Assembly (NCBI RefSeq): GCF_046630445.1
Contig: NC_092340.1
Coordinates: 18,764,001 to 18,828,000 of the forward strand
DNA from: Rutidosis leptorrhynchoides
Taxonomy: Eukaryota; Streptophyta; Magnoliopsida; Asterales; Asteraceae
DNA: 64,000 bases
Reading direction: 5' to 3'
Part shown: positions 42,936 to 53,935 of the stretch, one piece after another
Layout: every line of letters begins with the position of its first letter
Position numbering within the stretch: position 1 is the first letter of the stretch
Program-made: the position numbers and the translations under genes
Notes under the pieces: model-generated
The model's input: the letters and a program-made list of their open reading frames with translations, nothing else
What the model was told of the DNA's origin: nothing
Databases searched by the model: none

Positions 42936-44078
42936 TGTAACGACCCGAATTTTTTCGATCATTTTATACATATGAGATTAATATTTACATAAATTAAACA
43001 TTACCAACATGATAAGCAATCCAAATTGTTGAGTCTTGTGTTTTTGAAAAGAGTTTTACACAACGTTTGACCGTCCAATTTGACCGATGATATCAAGAAC
43101 TATATAACATACGATAATTATATGATTGTGTACATATACGTATTTATACATATTTAACATGATCTAAGGATGGTTTAACATATCATTGTGTACTAATAAC
43201 AATGAGTTATAAGTATACTTTGAGACTACTAACTTAAGTTTTCAAAACGATAACTATATCTAACATTCTTTGACATATATACCTATAATTTATAATGCTT
43301 ATACAAGTATCGTATAAATATGTATTTAATCACTTTTAAAGGGCTTATATACATAAAAAAAATATGAGTATATTTACAAAAGATAGCTATATTTGAATTC
43401 TCATTCCGTTTCCTCAAGATTTCTACACGTATACCTAGGGTATATGTAACCGTATTGTACGCAACTTCTAGATGTATATACTATTGGTATATACACATCA
43501 ATTATCATCCTTAGCAGCCTTAAATGATTAAGGAACATGTGGAACTAACCATTTTTCAAGTAGCATGAATTATTTAGCAAGAAAACAAAATTAGGAATCT
43601 TTTCTTTCTTTATAAACTAAAAACGTTTTTATGCATGAACACCATTTCTTCATTCTATTTTCTCATACTTACACTCCCATTTCTCTCTCAAAACACTCCT
43701 AACTTCATACTTGATCATCTCCAAGCATTTTCCCCATCATTTAGCTTCAATTACAAGCTTTAATCGTCATAAAAACAACCTAGAATCAAGAAGTTGCAAT
43801 ATTACTTCCAATCTTTCAATCCAACTTCACCACTCTTTAGGATCAAGAGTTATACTTCCTTTCCAGTGGCTTTATCCAAGTAACTTAAGGTAGTAACCTT
43901 ATTCATAATCTTATTCGATTCATATTCATATAGCTATCTTATTTTGAGTTACAAATTATAACAACAAGAACATAGTTTGAATGATTTCAAACTTGTTCGC
44001 AAACTAAATAGATCCTTCTAACTTAACTTTTAAAACACTTCAAGACCTGTAATATATCATAATGATATGCTAACTTAA
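42936..44078 (+). repeat. 3' LTR of the Tekay element, first 1143 bp
   Basis: It starts TGTAACGACCCG after a short GGGTAGGTAC tract and matches 34681-35823 until GCTAACTTAA, where the second Athila begins at 44079. In the 5' LTR the same point reads GCTAACTTAACAAG, which confirms the break. Confidence 0.92.
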
Positions 44079-44545
44079 TGATAATGCTAAAAACGAACAT
44101 ATATTTCATAGCATTATCCCTCAAGAAAGACAAGCTTTTAGTTGCAATTGTTCTATTTACAAGTGATATTCGTTTAAATAATAAAAGGTGAAGACAAAAG
44201 ACAGATTCGACGAATTGAAGACGCAAATGACCAAAAAGCTCAAAAGTACAAAATACAATCAAAGTGGTTCCAATTATTGATGAGAAACATCTCAAAATTA
44301 CAAGAGCACAAGACGCGAAACGTAAAGTACAAGATATTAAATTATACGCAAGGACGTTCGAAAATACGGAACCGGGACCAGAGTCAACTCTCAACGCTCG
44401 ACGCAACGGACTAAAAATTACAAGTCAACTATGCACATGAATATAATATAATATATAATTAATTCTTAAAATTAATATATATATTATATTTTATTATAAA
44501 ACCGTCGGCAAGCTAGGAACCAAGCTTGTGTGAGCTGGAATCCAC

Positions 44546-44640
44546 AGCTCCGCACTCGCGGAGCTTATAAAGGCAAGAACCACCGCACTCGCGGAGGTCA
44601 AACAGTAAACGTGGGCCTATAAAAGGCCGAGCATTCGGCC
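44546..44640 (+). promoter_or_regulatory. Athila-2 LTR promoter: two palindromes, TATA box, start-site hairpin
   Basis: AGCTCCGC / GCGGAGCT (44546-44565) flank ACTC, and CCGC / GCGG (44583-44594) flank ACTC again. Compared with Athila-1 two core bases are lost but the arms still pair. TATAAAA is at 44618-44624, 23 bp after the second palindrome. GGCCGA / TCGGCC around GCAT (44625-44640) follows immediately. Confidence 0.6.
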
Positions 44641-44678
44641 GAAATTTACACATCTTTTTCCTTCTTCATTCATCAACG

Positions 44679-44682
<4 letters not shown>

Positions 44683-44745
<63 letters not shown>
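44683..44745. repeat. (AT)n microsatellite in the Athila-2 LTR
   Basis: About 62 bp of alternating AT, located where Athila-1 has an irregular AT-rich stretch. Confidence 0.95.
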
Positions 44746-44750
<5 letters not shown>

Positions 44751-46102
44751 TTTAATTTTAATTCTAATAATAAGGGTATGTTAGCGCATATTGTAAAAGT
44801 GTAAGTCGAAATTCTGTCCGTGTAACGCTACGCTATTTTTAATCATTGTAAGTTATGTTCAACCTTTTTACATTAATGTCTCGTAGCTAAATTATTATTA
44901 TGCTTATTTAAAATGAAGTAATCATGATGTTGGGCTAAATACTAAAATTGGGTAATTGGGCTTTGTACCATAATTGGAGTTTGGATAAAAGAACGACACT
45001 TGTGGAAATTAGACTATGGGCTATTAATGGGCTTTATATTTGTTTAACTAAATGATAGTTTTTTAATTTTAATATAAAGATTTACAATTGGACGTACCTA
45101 TAAATAACCATATACACTCGATCGGACACGATGGGCGGGATATTTATATGTATGAATAATCGTTCATTTAACCGGACACGGGAATGGATTAATAGTCACT
45201 AGAATTATTAAAACAGGGGTAAAATTATATACAAGGACACTTGGTGTAATTTTTAACAAAGTATTAAAACCTTGGGTTACACGCAGTTGATATCCTGGTG
45301 TAATTATTAAACAAAGTATTAAAACCTTGTTACAGTTTAAGTCCCCAATTAGTTGGAATATTTAACTTCGGGTATAAGGATAATTTGACAAGGACACTCG
45401 CACTTTATATTTATGACTGATGGACTGTTATGGACAAAAACCAGAAGGACATATTAAATAATCCAGGACAAAGGACAATTAACCCATGGGCATAAAACTA
45501 AAAATCAACACGTCAAAAATCATGATTACGAAAGTTTAAATAAGCATAATTCCTTTATTTTCATATTTAATTGCACTTCTAATTATCACACTTTTATTTA
45601 TTGTCATTGTATTTAATTGCACTTTTAATTATCGCACTTTTTAATTATCGCAATTTTATTTCATCGCACTTTTATTTATTGCAATTTCATTATCGTTATT
45701 TACTTTACGCTTTAAATTAAGTCTTTTATTTATTTAATATTTTACATTAGGTTTTAACTGCGACTAAAGTTTAAAAATCGAAAAACCGGTCATTAAACGG
45801 TAAAAACTCCCCTTTATAATAATAATAATATTACTTATATATATTTGTATTTTTATAAATTAAAACTAATATAGCGTTAAGCTTTGTTTAAAAGATTCTC
45901 TGTGGAACGAACCGGACTTACTAAAAACTACACTACTGTACGATTAGGTACACTGCCTATAAGTGTTGTAGCAAGGTTTAGGTATATCCATTCTATAAAT
46001 AAATAAATAAATATCTTGTGTAAAATTGTATCGTATTTAATAGTATTTCCTGGTAAAAATATAAGCTATTTCATATACACCTCGCATAACATCAAGTATT
46101 TT

Positions 46103-46120
46103 TGGCACCGCTGCCGGGGA
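46103..46120 (+). promoter_or_regulatory. primer binding site of Athila-2
   Basis: TGGCACCGCTGCCGGGGA, eight bases after the LTR end, is the Athila-1 site with one more difference (A for G at position 5). Confidence 0.8.
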
Positions 46121-47591
46121 ACTTAAACGCCGAAAGCGCAACGCTAATGATATAAAAAAAATAATAATATAATTTTGTAAAAGTTTTTATTAAGTCCTTC
46201 GTATAAAAATATAAGTTTTTTTTTAAAATATAAAAATATAAAAATACAAAAAGAGTTTGTTAAAAAATATATAAAGTTTTTTAAAAAAAAAGTATTTTTT
46301 TTACTATTGAGTTTAAAAATAAGTATTTTATTGTTTTATAAAAATATTTAGTTATATTTATATTTTATATATATTTGATTAAACAGAAAAACATAATAAA
46401 AATAAAAAAAAAATAAAAAACTGAACCTGTAAAAATCGACCCCTTTTGAGCTGAAATTGAACCCTTCGCGACTCGCGGAGGTTTTGAACTGGGACTATCC
46501 GCATTCGCGGAGGTCTTCTGACAGGCCACACAAACAACCCTAATTCTGTAATCATTACGGGGTAATTATTATTATTATAATTTAATTTAAACCCTAATTA
46601 GGTTTAGATTATTTAATTAGTTAATTTAGTTTTTTTATAATTTGTATTTTAAGTCTAAATTAGTTTAATTAATTTATAAAATTAATAGTTTTATTAAATA
46701 AATAATATAAAAATAATATTTTTATAAAAATTGTACTTTTTACAAAGTTTAGTATATTTTTATATTTTGTCCCTTTTTAATTTTTTTAGCGTAATATTTG
46801 TATTTTTCGCTCGTTTTTAGTTTTTAATCATAGTATTTGCCATAGTTATTTTTATTTCTAGATTTTTAGACTTTGCCGTAAAATTCCTTAATTGCTTTTT
46901 CTTTAGACTAAGATTTAGGTGCTTTAGAATTTTACGACGCCATTTTTTTTTATTTTAGTACCTTTTTAAGTTATTGCCATTTGAGATATAGTTTTACTTG
47001 TAAGCTTTAAATTTTTTTACACGCAACTTTTAATTCCTAGTTTTTAGTTCCTTTTTAAGTTTCAACGCGCTACTTTCTTATTTTTATTTTTCGACGCCTT
47101 TTACCTATGTATCAATTATCACTCCAATTAGTAATCTCAATTTGCAATTTTAATTTTAAGTTAGTGATAATAATAAGGTTGGGTTAGTCGAGTGTTTTAA
47201 AGTTTTATAAGTCACTCTTTTTCTTTCTTATTTGTCCAATTTTAATACCGACGCGCTCTTTTTCTCTCTTATTTCTCGCCATTCTAGTTTTTAGGACTTA
47301 GAATTTTCTCTATTTCTTATCTAATATTTCTTTAAATTTCAAACAAAAATTTATTTTAAGCGGTTAAATTGATAGACATCAAAATTTTCTGGTTCGTAGT
47401 AATAGTTGGATTTATACGTGGACCGGGTTATTGGAGCCAAACAGTACTCAATTATATTGAGACCAAACGAATCCTGCCCCTCTGCTGCATCTTTTGGCTA
47501 TTCGAAACGTGGGCAAAATCAGAAAAGTCTATTAATTGGATAACTTATATAATTTTTCTTTCTTTTTAAAAACTAATAGGATATTCAGTGA
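46121..47591 (+). other. Athila-2 5' leader, non-coding
   Basis: AT-rich leader. It carries a palindrome with arms CTTCGCGA / TCGCGGAG around one C (46464-46480; one G-T pair) and a second core CCGC / GCGG around ATTC (46499-46510). The ~220 bp before gag are nearly identical to 1674-1909. Confidence 0.7.
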
Positions 47592-49227
47592 ATGCACCGA
47601 GCAAAACGTTCACCACCTTTTGTACGTTCACCACCTGTAACTCGATCAAGACATCTAGCAAATATTGTCGCCGTTGATTTTTCTTTAGAATCGTCATCCA
47701 GTCGACCAAGTACTCCAATTCAAATTTCCGATAATCCATTTTTTGAACCCGACCTCACAATTGAGAATTCGGAGAATATTCAGGGACGATTCATAGATCC
47801 TGAACCACTAAACTTTCCTCCGGAACCACCAATCATTCAAACAGAGATTGTTGAGGAACCAACAATTAAATCAGAATCCTCTAGTGATTCAGATTCAACA
47901 AATTCAATTATGGAGAATCTGGAACCTCTAAGTATGGAAGACCGAATGAGAGCTAAACGCATTGGCCAAGGTTACGTAATTACTCAACCAGACATTAATG
48001 CGCCAGATTATGAAATCAAAGGACAAATTCTACATATGGTAACTAATCAATGCCAATTTAGTGGTGCGCCGAAGGAAGATCCAAATGAACATCTTCGTAC
48101 CTTTAATAGGATCTGCACTCTATTTAAAATAAGAGAAGTTGAAGATGAACAGATATATCTCATGTTATTTCCCTGGACTTTAAAGGGAGAAGCCAAAGAT
48201 TGGTTGGAATCGTTACCTGAAGGGGCGATTAATACATGGGACGTTTTAGTTGAAAAATTTCTTAAACAATTCTTTCCGGCATCTAAAGCCATGAGACTTC
48301 AAGGAGAAATTGTTACGTTCACACAGAAGCCAAATGAAACTCTATATGAGGCATGGACAAGATTTGGTAAATTATTAAGAGGATGTCCGCAACATGGTTT
48401 AGACACTTATCAAATAGTACAAATATTCTACCAAGGATGCGACATCACTACAAGGAAAGATATAGACATAGCAGCTGGTGGTTCTATTATGAAACTGATG
48501 ATTACAAAATTATTGATAACAAGGAAAGATATACGTTCACACAGAAACTGATGATTACAAAATTATTGATAACACTGCTTCCCACTCACATGAGTGGCAC
48601 CAAGAAAAATATATCGTTAGATCATCTAAAGCAGCTAGAGCCAATTCTAGCCATGACTTAGATTCTATTTTCGCAAAGATAGATGCTGTCGAGAGACGAA
48701 TGGAAAAGATGACTAAGGATATTCACTCAATACGAATTAGTTGTGAGCAGTGTGGAGGACCACATTTGACAAAAGATTGTCTCAGTATTGAACTAACAAT
48801 GGAACAAAGAGAGAATGTTTCATATCTAAACCAAAGGCCTGGAAATAATTATCAGAATAATTATCAACCGCCAAGACCGATTTACAATCAAAACCAGAAT
48901 TATAATCGAAATGTTCCATACAACAACCAACAAGGTCCAAGTAATCAACAAGTATCTAATAATACTTACAATCAGTAAAGACCTAATTTTCAAAACAAAC
49001 CACCACAAACCGATGATAAAAAGCCGAATTTAGAAGATATGATGACGAAGCTAGTTGAATCTCAAACACAGTTTTTCACATCTCAGAAACAAACCAATGA
49101 ACAAAATGCTCAAGCATTTAGAAATCAACAAGCTTCTATTCAAAATTTGGAACAAGAAGTAAGTAACCTAGCAAGATTAATAAGTGAAAGGAAACCGGGA
49201 AGTTTACCTAGTGATACAAATGCTAAC
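47592..49227 (+). pseudogene. gag: Athila-2 gag, disrupted
   Basis: The ATG at 47592 matches the start of Athila-1 gag, and the capsid region is well kept. Near 48490-48570 a ~29-bp segment (CTGATGATTACAAAATTATT...) is duplicated around 24 extra bases, which shifts the frame and leads to a stop at 48549. The knuckle region CEQCGGPHLTKDC resumes in another frame and meets a TAA at 48976-48978. The gene is finally split at 49227 by the gag-only element, and its last codons continue at 55878. Confidence 0.88.
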
Positions 49228-51162
49228 TGAAACATCCTGCTCTTTTTTTTTTTTTTAAATCACAGCGGAAGTCTTGATTCACATAAATACCCTTAGTTAA
49301 TTACGAACATGATTATCACAAATCATTAGCTAGTTACTTATTACAAACAACCGGTGTTACGTTAAACAACTAGTTACATATTTATAAAAGTTAAGACATC
49401 AGAGTTCGTCTTGTCAAACATATCGTCAACCCAACTCCCGTCCCTACCAGCACTAAGATCGAAAACCTGCAAGGGAGGAGGTGAGGGGGGTTAGCACGAG
49501 GCTAAGTGAATAGAATCATCTAACAGATCTAGCATACAGTACCAACTTGTACAACTACAGCAACTACAACAATCCATAACAGGCAACTGACAACTAATAA
49601 CTAGCAACTATCAACTGGCAACAATCAACTAACAACTATGCTCCAACTAGAGACTCGGCGGCTTGTACGAGCACACGACCACTAGCTGATCAGTCTAGCG
49701 TCTACCGAAAGTCCTTACTACTGAATCCCCAGTATAGTAAATCCACACGCAGGTGATGCGTCATTCAGCACTATACTCAACAAACAGTAGCCAACTGGAC
49801 CCAACCACAACAAGGTTGACCTCTCTGAGCTGAACCTAACAACAATAGGTTCCAACAGGCAACTACAACTTGTGCACACAACTGTTAAGCAACTACCACT
49901 ACGAACAACTGTTCCTACGACTAGCATGGCAACTCTACGATGATCATTATTACAACATATCTACTAAGCATAGCAACTATAACAGTATAACATAGTAGCA
50001 CAACTTGCTACTCTATACTACACCCGGAGATAATCCCACTCACCGATTACCAGCAAATGAGAAGGTGTTCAGCTATCTAATCACTGAACCTTCTCTGTCT
50101 CCTTTTCTCCTGAGAAATACATATACACGAGTTAGTTTATGTCCATAAACACTAAATAACACAAATATAGAAATTTTGTCAGAAAATCTGTCCGCAAAAA
50201 TTTTTCTCCTTAACACTTGTGCACTTTTGAAATTTACATCAAAATCTCAAAATACAAACGGACAGCATAACGGATAGAAATCAACACTTAGTAAAAATTT
50301 CACTGTCTAAGACCATCGGTCGATCGTCAGAGACTATCGGCCGATCGTCACTACTCCATCGGCCGGTGGACTACACCATCGGTCGATCGTTAAATTTTCA
50401 ACCGTTCGTCGAAGGACTTCCACCATCGGTCGATCGTCTAGTCCGTCGACCGATCGTCTCACTCCATCGGTCGATGGTCAGAGACCATCGACCGAGGGTA
50501 GTTCATCTGCAGAAGCTGAAGCCAAAGTGACGGGTTTCACCCAAATTCATCCAATTCTTGCTCTAGAGCTCGATTTTTACCTCAAAACTGATCAAATCTA
50601 AGACACTATACATCAAGAAACATAAACCCACAAGATTTGGACTCAACCAACATCAAATTCAACTCTTTTGACCCAAATTACCCACTTTGTAAAAACTATC
50701 ACAAAACCCAATTTTCTTGAAGATTAAATCATGAAAACTTGTGATTCTTACCTTGATAGAATCAGTAGATCATAAGGAACACGAAAATGTAAATGATTTG
50801 AGCTCAAGAACAAAGATTAGAAATTAGGGTTTGGTAGGATGGAGAGGTGAGTGAACGGGTGGGTTTGGGGAATTTTCTAGAAAATGGAAGAATAACCCTC
50901 CCACCAAACACTTATGAGTCTTAAAACTCATACATCACAACACACGGGTATTTATCAGTTATCTGATATCTTTCGTACATCATTTGGCAACCCAAACGAA
51001 GTCCAAATTCAACAAACGAACCTGTTCTGTGACCCTTGTCACAAACTGGTCTCAACTAAATAACCAAATAATTATAAACATATAATTATTAAAATCACTA
51101 ATTACACCATACCCTAAGGGTACAATGGTCATTTCATCTAGGCCCAAAACGCGGGTGTTACA
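49228..51162 (-). repeat. 3' LTR of the gag-only element
   Basis: On the + strand it runs TGAAACATCC to GGTGTTACA; on the - strand TGTAACACCC to GTTTCA. It is preceded on the - strand by a purine-rich tract (TTAAGGAGGGTAGATT) at 51163-51178, the polypurine tract. Confidence 0.95.
50313..50498. repeat. nine ~15-bp palindrome-like repeats in the gag-only LTR (left copy)
   Basis: Variants of CCATCGGTCGATCGTC begin at about 50313, 50334, 50356, 50376, 50400, 50423, 50442, 50464 and 50485, one per ~20 bp. Several contain perfect palindromes (ATCGGCCGAT; CCATCG-GT-CGATGG). They are CG-dense within an AT-rich LTR. Confidence 0.85.
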
Positions 51163-51178
51163 AATCTACCCTCCTTAA

Positions 51179-52336
51179 AAGAGATTCCGTCCTCGGAATC
51201 GGGTCAACTATGGTCAACAAACCCAAAAATTGTTACTCGAACCGCCAAAACACACGGTTAACTTTATCAATCTTATCCCCAATACCGACAATATCCACCA
51301 CAATTGCATAGGAAAATGAGATTCTTGACGTCAATACACTCCCGGTACAAAATAAGTTGTCATAATCTTCATCGATCAACGTCCGTTAATCCACTTAAGC
51401 CCACAAATTACACGATCAAGTCAAATAATCAGAGTCAAATTCGTGTTTCTTCGCCATTCCGCATCATAAGTTTCACGATCTGTCATCCAATTCAACTCTT
51501 TATACTGTCCACTTTTCCCAATTATCCAAAGCTTAGGCAATAGAATTAGTCATCATGCTAAAATCTATACCTATGTCTACGAAATTGCCTCGTAAGTCAA
51601 CAGAACTTCACAGGTTATTCATCTCATATCCAGTCACATCACAATCCAATATAGCACAGGCCGCCTAATTTTCCTTCAGCTTCCCAGAAATTCCGTATGA
51701 TTTATCACAATATACTTCTGTTGGCCAGACACAAGCATATTATCCTAAATCATACCTTCATTCTGAGTTGCTCGTAACGAAAAAATTCTACTTGTCTCAT
51801 TCACTAACTTATGTCCAATCAATCACCTCAATAAGCATCGGTAATTAATTTAACTACTTTATAACTAATCAATCACAACATCTGTCCAATCATAGTTACT
51901 CAAAACATTGTCCATCAAATACTCAAATATAATCTACCAACATTACTACACATCCAACAAGCATAGGAAATCGCAACATATGTTCATCAATGTCAAAAAT
52001 ACGCTTAACTAGCAGTATCATACATCTGTTTAAGCAAAGGAATTATCCAATCAGCACAGTCCTCTTTCTATCATATCTGTTACAACAGTGTTACTATCAT
52101 ATAATCTCATGTCGACAAAAAGTCCACTACATCAGGGTACCCAACACATCTCTATCAAAGTCACAGTTTCAATCTCAAAATTAACCTAAAGGTCTCCCTT
52201 ACCCAACCAGGCACACAAGGGTCGCAACTAAGCATACAACAACATAGCACAACAAAATAAATTTTACACTACCAACAAGATTTATCAATCTAAAACACAC
52301 ATATATGTATATATACACAATCATACATATATACAA
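51179..52336 (-). other. gag-only element: non-coding part between gag and the 3' LTR
   Basis: About 1.16 kb, C/T-rich on the + strand, with no pol-like frame on either strand. Near the LTR the sequence TTCCGAGGACGGAATCTC (- strand) resembles the region before the 3' LTR of Tekay/Del elements. Confidence 0.65.
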
Positions 52337-53809
52337 CTAAACAGTACGAGGATTTTGAATCATACCTGCATTCACATCATAATCAACATCTGCATCTACA
52401 ACCATTTGATAAGCTCTTGCTATTGCCGTAGGTGGATTCTTTCTTTTCTGCCCAACTGGAGAACCAGAAGATCCACCTACTGATCCCGACTGCGCTCCTG
52501 GCCCCGCCCCAGAACCTGATCCTCTTACATACGGACACTGAGCTGACCTATGCCCCACTTGATGACATTTCCAACATACATCCTCTTGGAATGAACACAT
52601 TCGAATCTCGTGCCCCACAATACCACATCTCAAACATCTTTTGGTTGAATCTGAACAAGGACCACTATGAGATGATCTGCAACTATAGCACCAAGAATTC
52701 TGACTTGATGCTGACCCACTATGTTCTGACCCACTCTTCTGTTTCAACTTAACAGACTTCTTTGACCTAGAGTCTGAATGACTCATCACCTGATCTTGTT
52801 GTGGCATCTCATAACCTACTATTCTATTCCTTGCTGCTCTGACGTCATCCTCTACCATCTTTGCCATAACAAACGCTTGCGATAACGTCGTCGCCATCCT
52901 AACCATTGTTCTGTACTCCGGTAAAATTATATTAACAAAGTGCTGAATTCTGGACTGCTCATCTGGAACCCACTGTTGCACAAACCTTAATTTATCCATA
53001 TACTGCTCAATCACCTCATCTATCGTCATCTGAGGTGTCATTTTCATTGCCAGAAATTCCGTCTTAATTCGATTGAGGTCATAAGACGAACAATACTGCT
53101 CACAAACTTTACTATAAAATTGTTCCCAAGTAATCATGTTCACTTGCTCTTTTGGTATACTAGAAATAACCGTATCCCACCAAACCATTGCCCTATTTTT
53201 CAACATACGACTAGCATAAATAACCTGTAATTCTGGTTCGCACTGACAGGCCTCAAAAACCTTTTCTATCTCTCTTAACCAGTTAAGTGTTACCGTTGGG
53301 TTAAAACTTCCTGAGTACTCTGGTGGATTACAATTCAGAAACTGTTTAAACGTACATTTCTTCTGTTGTTGAAACGTCGGCATCTGATAAGGACCCCACA
53401 TCTGATTTAGGAACTGTTGATTAAACTGAGGTGGCACCTGATACTGTTGAGAAAACTGATACTGAGATGGTATCCATTGCTGTTGTTGGAAAGCACTTCC
53501 AGTTTGCTGATGAATATTTGACTGCACCGGATACCCACTAATCATCTGATTCGGTACACTACCACTTGGATTCACGGTTACCTGACGTTGTTCTAATTCT
53601 CGTATTCGATCACGTGCTTCCTTTAACTTACTTTGCAAATCTATTATTTGTTCCTGTGGATCCTCTTCTGACACGTACCCGTCTTCATCTGGGGCTCTGA
53701 ATGTTCCGGGGGCTGACGGACCAGTTGCGTTTCCTGTATTATCTGCCATATCTGCACTACCACAACATCTCACACAACTCTTAGTGGAAAACAGGTTAGT
53801 ACCTATCAT
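52337..53809 (-). CDS. gag: Gag protein of the gag-only element, 490 aa, intact
   Basis: The ORF begins ~115 bases after the primer site; the first Met (53809) or Met21 (MADNTGNATG) may be used. Residues ~60-85 may form a coiled coil, then a Gln-rich stretch, the Retrotrans_gag capsid region (about 150-300, with GSFNPTVTLNWLREIEKVF and AMVWWDTVISSIPKEQ), a Ser-rich linker, and zinc knuckles CLRCGIVGHEIRMC and CWKCHQVGHRSAQC (both CX2CX4HX4C) after a shorter CYSCRSSHSGPC. The C-terminal end DADVDYDVNAGMIQNP resembles the start of the Tekay protease, where the reading stops. It is a structural protein of virus-like particles, and it is the only protein the element encodes. Confidence 0.9.
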   Translation of the reverse strand: MIGTNLFSTKSCVRCCGSADMADNTGNATGPSAPGTFRAPDEDGYVSEEDPQEQIIDLQSKLKEARDRIRELEQRQVTVNPSGSVPNQMISGYPVQSNIHQQTGSAFQQQQWIPSQYQFSQQYQVPPQFNQQFLNQMWGPYQMPTFQQQKKCTFKQFLNCNPPEYSGSFNPTVTLNWLREIEKVFEACQCEPELQVIYASRMLKNRAMVWWDTVISSIPKEQVNMITWEQFYSKVCEQYCSSYDLNRIKTEFLAMKMTPQMTIDEVIEQYMDKLRFVQQWVPDEQSRIQHFVNIILPEYRTMVRMATTLSQAFVMAKMVEDDVRAARNRIVGYEMPQQDQVMSHSDSRSKKSVKLKQKSGSEHSGSASSQNSWCYSCRSSHSGPCSDSTKRCLRCGIVGHEIRMCSFQEDVCWKCHQVGHRSAQCPYVRGSGSGAGPGAQSGSVGGSSGSPVGQKRKNPPTAIARAYQMVVDADVDYDVNAGMIQNPRTV

Positions 53810-53919
53810 CTAACACATGTAATCCCTACATTCACTTAACCCGTTCCCTCATATATGTTTGACACAACACAAGGTTTGGGAACATGACATTCAACACAAT
53901 GTACATGCGGCCAAACCTA

Positions 53920-53935
53920 TGCTCTGATACCAAGT
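53920..53935 (-). promoter_or_regulatory. primer binding site of the gag-only element
   Basis: On the - strand, directly after the 5' LTR end, TTGGTATCAGAGC matches the initiator-tRNA-Met primer site. Confidence 0.9.

Larger units (their letters stand above)
34681..44078 (+). mobile_element. Tekay/Del-type chromovirus (Ty3/gypsy), 3' LTR split by Athila-2
   Basis: 5' LTR 34681-37517, initiator-tRNA-Met primer site, a leader ORF, gag, pol with a C-terminal chromodomain, and the first 1143 bp of the 3' LTR (42936-44078). The 3' LTR is then interrupted by the second Athila; the rest lies outside the window. By eye about 25-30 differences separate the two LTRs over 1.14 kb, making it older than the elements nested in it. 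It is inserted in the copia remnant; the bases before it are GAATT. Confidence 0.9.
44079..46094 (+). repeat. 5' LTR of Athila-2 (2016 bp)
   Basis: It starts TGATAATGCT and ends CGCATAACATCA. It aligns throughout with 13391-15380 but differs in the palindromes, in a long (AT)n tract (44683-44745) and in its last 20 bases. The antisense LTR at 63439 shares those last bases, so it is closer to this copy than to Athila-1 at its end. Confidence 0.92.

Noticed and set aside
49718-49927. 69-codon minus-strand frame present in both LTRs of the gag-only element (also 54428-54637)
   Set aside because: LTR copies are nearly identical, so repetition is no evidence of coding; no domain seen.
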